Both the position numbers and the translations under genes were made by a program. Below the pieces are notes generated by a model. The model saw only the letters and a list, made by a program, of their open reading frames with translations, made no database searches and was not told the origin of the DNA. DNA of 64,000 bases, taken from the NCBI GenBank assembly GCA_031763025.1, contig JASSKH010000009.1, positions 8,683,305 to 8,747,304 on the forward strand. The letters run 5' to 3'. The DNA comes from Macrocystis pyrifera (lineage: Eukaryota > Sar > Phaeophyceae > Laminariales > Laminariaceae). Numbering within the stretch: the first letter of the stretch is position 1; every line of letters begins with the position of its first letter. Of this stretch, positions 59,099 to 64,000 are shown one piece after another.

Positions 59099-59789
59099 CA
59101 AAGGCACATCAAAAATAGCCCGGAGCTCCTGAATACAGCGCGGCGCTACACTGTTCAGTATCATTCTCAATCTTGCCCGTCGGTTCCAGACCCAACAAGC
59201 GGACCCCGACCACAACCAGCATCCCCCGACCCTTCGAAGCGGGGCTCGAGGTTGGCAGGGGAGGTGGCGGGCATCCGCCGCGTGTTCCGATGGCGTTACA
59301 ACACCAAAAAAACTTGGCCGGTTGAACGGCTATATAGGTAGCCTCGGCTGACCAATCAGGCCGTCCCGATGCGCGAATCTGCGGGTGCATGTGCGGCGCT
59401 GCATAGTAGATGCTTTATCAAAACAGAGCTTATGGCGGGGCGGCTCCCTCGGGCACACGTAGGCATCGTATTGCTGTGCAGCACATACCGCTATCGCCGA
59501 CGGGGCCTGCGGCGCTAAACAAGTACTCACGGTCCAGCAAAATACGTACACGATTGTCACAAATAGCGGCAGTCCACAACTAATATTTCCATCATTGACT
59601 CAAAACGCTATTTCACCGTAAATCGCCGTGTTTCAAAATCCAGCAGCACGTTGCGAGAAAGGACAGATGGTGTCGTCACATACAAAACACGCGAGGAAAA
59701 GATGCAGTAGGCAAAAATCCGAGATCCAACAAGGGGGGACAAACCAGCAGTACGAAAAAGAACAACGAGAAAAATTTGGAAACTAGTGT
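59099..59789. other. No gene recognised upstream of Ran
   Basis: Mixed sequence with only short frames. It may include the Ran promoter or a first exon, which could not be identified. Confidence 0.4.
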
Positions 59790-60370
59790 CGGATACCTGG
59801 TATCGTATCGACAGTTTCCTGGTATCGAACGCGTTTTGCATTCTATCCCCAACGTGGCACGCCCCGTGTTTTTTTTTCAAGATCAGGAACCACAGTTTCT
59901 GTACATGTATCGAAAATATCGAACTCGTATTCAGTACGACGAGTAACTGGTATTTTTTGTGTGTTTAGTATCGAGTGGAACTGAACGAAAGCTTTGCATG
60001 TAATCAAATATCGATATCGGTTATCATTCAGATACTCTTTTTGTGTACCAAGTATCGATACCTGGTATCGGATACCATTTACTTACTCTTGTGCATCAAA
60101 TATCGATATAAAATATCGAGCTCGTATCCAGTACGTAAGTACCTGGTCCTTTTTTTTGTTCATCGGTATCGAATGGTACTGACAGAAAGCTTTGCATTTA
60201 TCAACATAGATACCGGTTTTCATCATCATGTTATTTTGGTGTATCAAACATCGATATCGGTTATCATTCACCTATTTTTGTGTATATCATCGATATCGGT
60301 CATCATCCGGTTCCTTTGTTCATCGGTATCGTACATATCGAACTCGATTCTCTTTCGGTATCAAACACCA
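59790..60370. repeat. Degenerate tandem repeat rich in ATCGATA/GGTATCG
   Basis: Two units of about 210 bases share GAACGAAAGCTTTGCATGT / GACAGAAAGCTTTGCATTT, then ATATCGATATCGGTTATCATTC. Within them GGTATCG and ATCGAT words recur at short intervals. The frames that cross it are Tyr/Ile-rich from composition. Confidence 0.75.
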
Positions 60371-60449
60371 GTGGCAACAGGTTTCCTCGGCGGCGGTAAA
60401 ACATCGATAACACGACGGAAAGGTCACCACACAAGACGATCGAAGCGCG

Positions 60450-60450
<1 letters not shown>

Positions 60451-60510
<60 letters not shown>
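60451..60510 (+). repeat. 60-base G run
   Basis: Sixty consecutive G follow CGAAGCGCGC and precede CTGGGGCG. It is the longest homopolymer in the window. No R4 or LINE end is recognisable beside it, unlike most other long runs. Confidence 0.9.
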
Positions 60511-61542
60511 CTGGGGCGTTCACGCGGTCTCTAAATAGCCCACCCCTGGAGAGGAAGGAGGGACCCTTTTCCTGCCTACCATTAGAACAGGATTCATATC
60601 ATCAACCCTCTCGAGTTTTCAGAGGAGAAAAAAAAATGACGACGAAAAAAAATGATGAGCAACGGCCACTGTGTCATTGGGAGATGATCACACAAATTGG
60701 TGTCCCGAGTTACTTGCAATGCAATCCAATGAGTCGTACACGTGGCTACACGGAACAGGCGCAAACATGATCCTTGATGATAACCCGTATACCCGGGCGC
60801 TCACTCTGCTCGTAGACGGGTTCAATGGTTGACAACACCAAAGAAAGTTACCAACCATTGTTTTAGGCCGTCATCTTCTCGGAGTCTTAAGAGGAGTTCA
60901 CACGGTAAACAAGCGACGCCGATCTGCACGAGGCATGAAAAAACACACACACAGACACACACATCGACGCTACCCTATGAGAGACAGTTACACCTTCAGA
61001 CCGGAACTGTCGGCGAAGCGCCGCCCAGCACGGACGGGCGTGGCCGGGGGAGGGACAAAAACACGCCAAGCATGGCGCCTACGCCAGGCACGCTTTCAGC
61101 GTTCGCACAAAAATTATATTCCCAGGTATACTGGTTTGGTGTGAAGAACGATACCTGGTACCTGGTTTTTAATACAGCAATAGCCGTCATAGTGCTGAAC
61201 TGGAGGCTATGCACGGTTGAGTGCTTGTCCTCGTCGAAGGACTGGGTTATGCCGCAGAACCAGCAAGCTACACCGACAAAAAAAAAAGATGGAAAAAAAA
61301 AACAACAACAACGCAGCTGCTGCTGTCTGTGCCTTGCCCGTCGCTTTTTTCGGTTCCGAAATCAGGGGCTGCTGGAAGGACACGCCCCTTGTTCATTCAG
61401 CTTCATAATCACAGCAGTACAGGGCGGAAAACAAAGAGGTCTCAGAGTCATAGATGCGGTGGCATACAGCGTAATCAGAACCCACGACGAAAACCCCCAA
61501 AAAAGGTATCCCTCCATGTTCAGACAACATATTCCACGCGTT
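60511..61542. other. No gene recognised
   Basis: A 240-codon plus frame (60829-61551) contains a Cys-rich spot (SCCCLCLARRFF) but no domain, and crosses simple A-rich repeats. Not supported as a gene. Confidence 0.35.
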
Positions 61543-61803
61543 CTACGATAGAGGTATTAATATACTAGCACATTTTCCGCAAAAACGTTTTCTGAACGAC
61601 GGGGTTCCTTAACCAAAAATCGTCGGAAACCCAACCTTGTTTCGAAAAATGATGTTTTCGTATACTTTGGGCCATGGGATTATTTATTCATCGGGATGCA
61701 ATTTGATTTCTGCTCAAGTCAGTTTTCGGGTGAGGTATGGAGCTCCTTAAGGTCAAGCGAGGAACCTGAGAAAAAATAGGGTGAACCTCTAGTCGTAGAA
61801 CGC
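61543..61803. mobile_element. F2 hairpin element, well-preserved copy
   Basis: Left end TTCTACGATAGAGGT pairs with right end ACCTCTAGTCGTAGAA. Inside are GGTTCCTTAACCAAAAATCG and CAGTTTTCGGGTGAGGTATGG, close to the copy at 6237-6472. Confidence 0.8.
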
Positions 61804-61823
61804 CTCGTTTGCTCGTCACTACA

Positions 61824-61932
61824 ATTACGGGGGACCATAGTAAATAGGACCAAATATTGTTAGTAAAAATAGGGAAATGTATAGGTTTTTGTGTGTGCCG
61901 TAGGTCCTATTTACCACAGTCCCCCGTAAATA
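61824..61932. mobile_element. F1 hairpin element, copy 7
   Basis: AATTACGGGGGACCATAG to CACAGTCCCCCGTAAATA with central AAATGTATAGGTTTTTGTG. Confidence 0.85.
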
Positions 61933-62470
61933 GCTGGTAATATTGATTACCATGGGCGGCACTACAGCGGTAGCAGAGTTGACGGCATGCCCCCACAAGA
62001 GCATGCAACCAACCGAAACCAAAACCGAACCCTTCATGTCCTAAATGTCCAGGCTGCGTCCCATTAACCTTTCTTATCGGATCTTGCTCGCCTGCCAAAA
62101 AATCACTTCAGCAGCATTTTTTATGTCACCGGCAACGAAAGGGCAAAAAAGACATGAAGCTCCATGCGCGGCTGGATGCCGTGGCCCAATTTTTTTCTTG
62201 TAAAATGCTCGAGAATCAAAAGCTCTCTACCTGTTTTACTACACTAGAATAGTTTACCTACAATACTTGCTCACGCCAAAGGTGCACGGGGTCTGTCCGT
62301 CCAGCTGTGGGGTGGCATCTTCCAACCAAGGGCACAAAGATGATCGACAACCCAGAGGGTCATGTACATACCATGGTCGACAACGCTGCAGCATACATAC
62401 AAAACCGAGGCGACGTGACGCCGAAACACCAGCCAGGCATGTTCAATCAAAGGTAGCGTTACGACCTGGT
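61933..62470. other. No gene recognised
   Basis: Spacer between an F1 element and a compound simple repeat. Nothing supportable was seen. Confidence 0.4.
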
Positions 62471-62546
62471 CCCCCCCCCCCCCCCCCCTTATTATAGAGT
62501 ATATATATATATATATATATTTATTTTTTTTTTTTTTTTTTTTTTT
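62471..62546. repeat. Compound simple repeat: 18 C, (AT)n, T-run
   Basis: Eighteen C (62471-62488), an AT repeat (62500-62520) and an interrupted T-run (62521-62546) follow one another. Confidence 0.9.
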
Positions 62547-62780
62547 CATCATCACTTTTACTTTCCAGCCCACTCATTGGAGGTTTTTACCCTCGACGAT
62601 CTTCTGGACAAGCCGTGGTCACAGGTGTCGTCCCTTCTCCCCCCCGGTACGCGCCTTTCTTTTTTGTCGCGCATAGGGTTCAGCATTCCCCCTGCTCGTC
62701 GATTTTCATCGAATGTAGCTAACTCACGCTCTCGCGCTTTCCGCTATCAATTTTTTATGCAAGAAAAAGTCCCTACGAGC

Positions 62781-62861
62781 ATGCACTCGGTGAGATTTGA
62801 ACCCACGAAATTGATCTTGACAGGCACGCGGACCACCTACCAAGCCACCGGGGACGCCGGC
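62781..62861 (-). pseudogene. tRNA-like sequence (degenerate tRNA or tRNA-derived SINE head)
   Basis: On the minus strand GTGGGTTCAAATCTCAC (62790-62806) folds as a T-arm with a TTCAAAT loop, and TGGCTTGGTAGGTGG (62833-62847) fits an A-box/D-arm. The candidate acceptor arms do not pair and no clean anticodon arm is seen, so a working tRNA is unlikely. A TTTTT lies just downstream (62764-62768 in reverse complement). It points away from the adjoining R4 copy. Confidence 0.45.
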
Positions 62862-62865
62862 GATG

Positions 62866-63397
62866 GGTTGGGTTGGCGTCGGTTGGCAACTACACTGTAA
62901 AACATGCCGCTCACTACGTGAGCTAGACAACCAGGGTAACGTTTTTGTTTGTTTATTTTTGGCGGTTGCGCACAACTGGTCGTCGAGTTAGATCATTTGT
63001 GCGAGGTAAAGAACCTTTACTCTGCACAAGGGAATTGATCGTACCACGTAGTGTTCAAGGTAAGGCACCCAAGAGGCAGTTACATATTAATAGTACTCCC
63101 ATTGCTGTCTCTGGAAGTGGCCACACCGGAAATTAAACTAACTCATTGAAGCTGTCATCCATATGCAAGTCCGCCTCACAGGCGGTTCTTAGTAGGATGC
63201 AGCTCACCCTTCATGCGACTCGCCGGACACCTCACGGCGCTTCGCGCTTGGTGCAAGCAATGTCGGCCTGGTCGGTGAAAACCCGACGTGCTCCGTCCCG
63301 GCATTGTAGGGATGCGAGGGTCTATGGTCATACGACTACGGCCATCCATGAGATCGAGTACATCTCTCCTATCGAGTACATCTCTCCTATCGAGTAC

Positions 63398-63398
<1 letters not shown>
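62866..63398 (+). repeat. Repeat R4, copy 3
   Basis: GGTTGGGTTGGCGTCGGTTGG through GTTAGATCATTTGTGCGAGG, CCATTGCTGTCTCTGGAAGTGG and CTTCGCGCTTGGTGCAAGC to three copies of ATCGAGTACA (with CATCTCTCCT between them), then 51 C. It matches copies 1 and 2 throughout and lacks the F2 insertion. Confidence 0.8.

Positions 63399-63449
<51 letters not shown>
63399..63449 (+). repeat. 51-base C run, tail of R4 copy 3
   Basis: Follows GAGTACA directly, in the same relation as in copies 1 and 2. Confidence 0.95.
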
Positions 63450-63450
<1 letters not shown>

Positions 63451-64000
63451 ATAATTCCTGACCACAGTGCATTGCACCACGAAAGTGAAACACGAGTGAG
63501 ACATTCCACAGCCAGTAGATTTTGTCCGTTCGCCTCTTATCCCTTTCCCTCGGGACAAAGAGACGAAGGCATGACGGAGGGCGGGCCGAGCGGGGTCGAG
63601 CAACACCCAACGCTCGGTCAACCTTTCAGAACAGCGGTTCCGTCAGGGGCATAAACGACTGACATTCCAAGTCCTTCGTCCCAACAACAGAACTGTCTCC
63701 CTCCTAGGTGAAAGGGTTGACTCCCCCTCATCCCTCTCCTATGATGGGGAAGCAGAACGACTGCTGAATGGGAGTCAGTCCATCTTCCTTCTCAAGGATA
63801 CACATTGCGGGTACTACATTAAAACACCAACGCGCGCCATATCCTCTCTGCCGCGGAGAAAGCGGGGGGGGGGGGGGGGGGGCACAATGAAAAACGCCTT
63901 CCTGGTGAGAGTAGGGTACAAGCACAAAAGCACAACGTGAAATGGTGGGGGGAAGAAACATTTCCCTCATCCTCTTTCAGCTGGAAAATTCTGGGCTCTG
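63450..64000. other. No gene recognised; 19-base G run inside
   Basis: Mixed sequence with short frames. Nineteen G at 63864-63882. Nothing else supportable. Confidence 0.4.

Noticed and set aside
60829-61551. 240-codon plus-strand frame with a Cys cluster
   Set aside because: No recognised domain, and it crosses A-rich simple repeats; the Cys cluster is too short to support a gene.
62577-62900. 107-codon frame next to R4 copy 3
   Set aside because: Part of it is the antisense of the tRNA-like sequence and the rest has no recognisable family.

Overview
This is a eukaryotic nuclear window that is mostly repeats. One spliced host gene is clear: a Ran-type small GTPase on the minus strand (52448-58570), with short exons of about 66-140 bases, GT-AG introns of about 0.5-2.7 kb, and no conserved upstream start exon located. 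A second likely cellular gene is a NADAR/YbiA-like domain gene on the minus strand (12600 down to about 12136), carrying an in-frame TGA. The intron-rich Ran gene, Ty3/gypsy chromodomain elements, a DIRS-like tyrosine-recombinase retroelement, non-LTR elements and many hairpin elements would fit a stramenopile alga (brown-alga-like). That placement is an inference from general character, not a marker gene.

Layout. 1-12600: a duplicated 5' segment, a decayed LINE (941-2860), a fold-back element, a CAT-rich satellite, hairpin elements of two families, a dispersed repeat I call R4, a second 5'-truncated LINE copy (10744-11688) and the NADAR gene. 13310-14330: a minisatellite of about 75 bases that reads as a 25-residue repeat on the minus strand. 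15829-20678: gypsy element 1, with two LTRs but only integrase and chromodomain left between them. 20776-22665: an inverted LINE tail and a minisatellite of about 20 units of 88 bases. 23097-26290: a DIRS-like retroelement relic (RT/RNase H, then tyrosine recombinase).

26293-38158 is a nest. Element A is a gag-pro retroelement arranged as an inverted structure: LTR-gag-pro on the plus strand meets an inverted gag-LTR copy on the minus strand. Element B (31569-37664), a young Ty3/gypsy element with protease, RT, RNase H and integrase, is inserted in A's minus arm with a 5-base target duplication (GCCCC). 39263-48817 is gypsy element 2 on the minus strand, same family as element 1, with both LTRs, primer-binding site, polypurine tract and an ATAC target duplication; it contains a near-perfect 54-base palindrome and an AT-rich segment of about 1 kb.

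48818-64000 holds the Ran gene, whose second intron carries three copies of a 110-base hairpin element, then tandem and homopolymer repeats and a third full R4 copy. Eight copies of the 110-base hairpin family (TTACGGGGG ends, probable TA target) were found in the window. Homopolymer C/G runs, up to 60 bases, repeatedly sit at the ends of the LINE and R4 copies in one orientation, suggesting C-tailed elements or insertion into C/G runs. No rRNA gene, functional tRNA gene or CRISPR array was seen.
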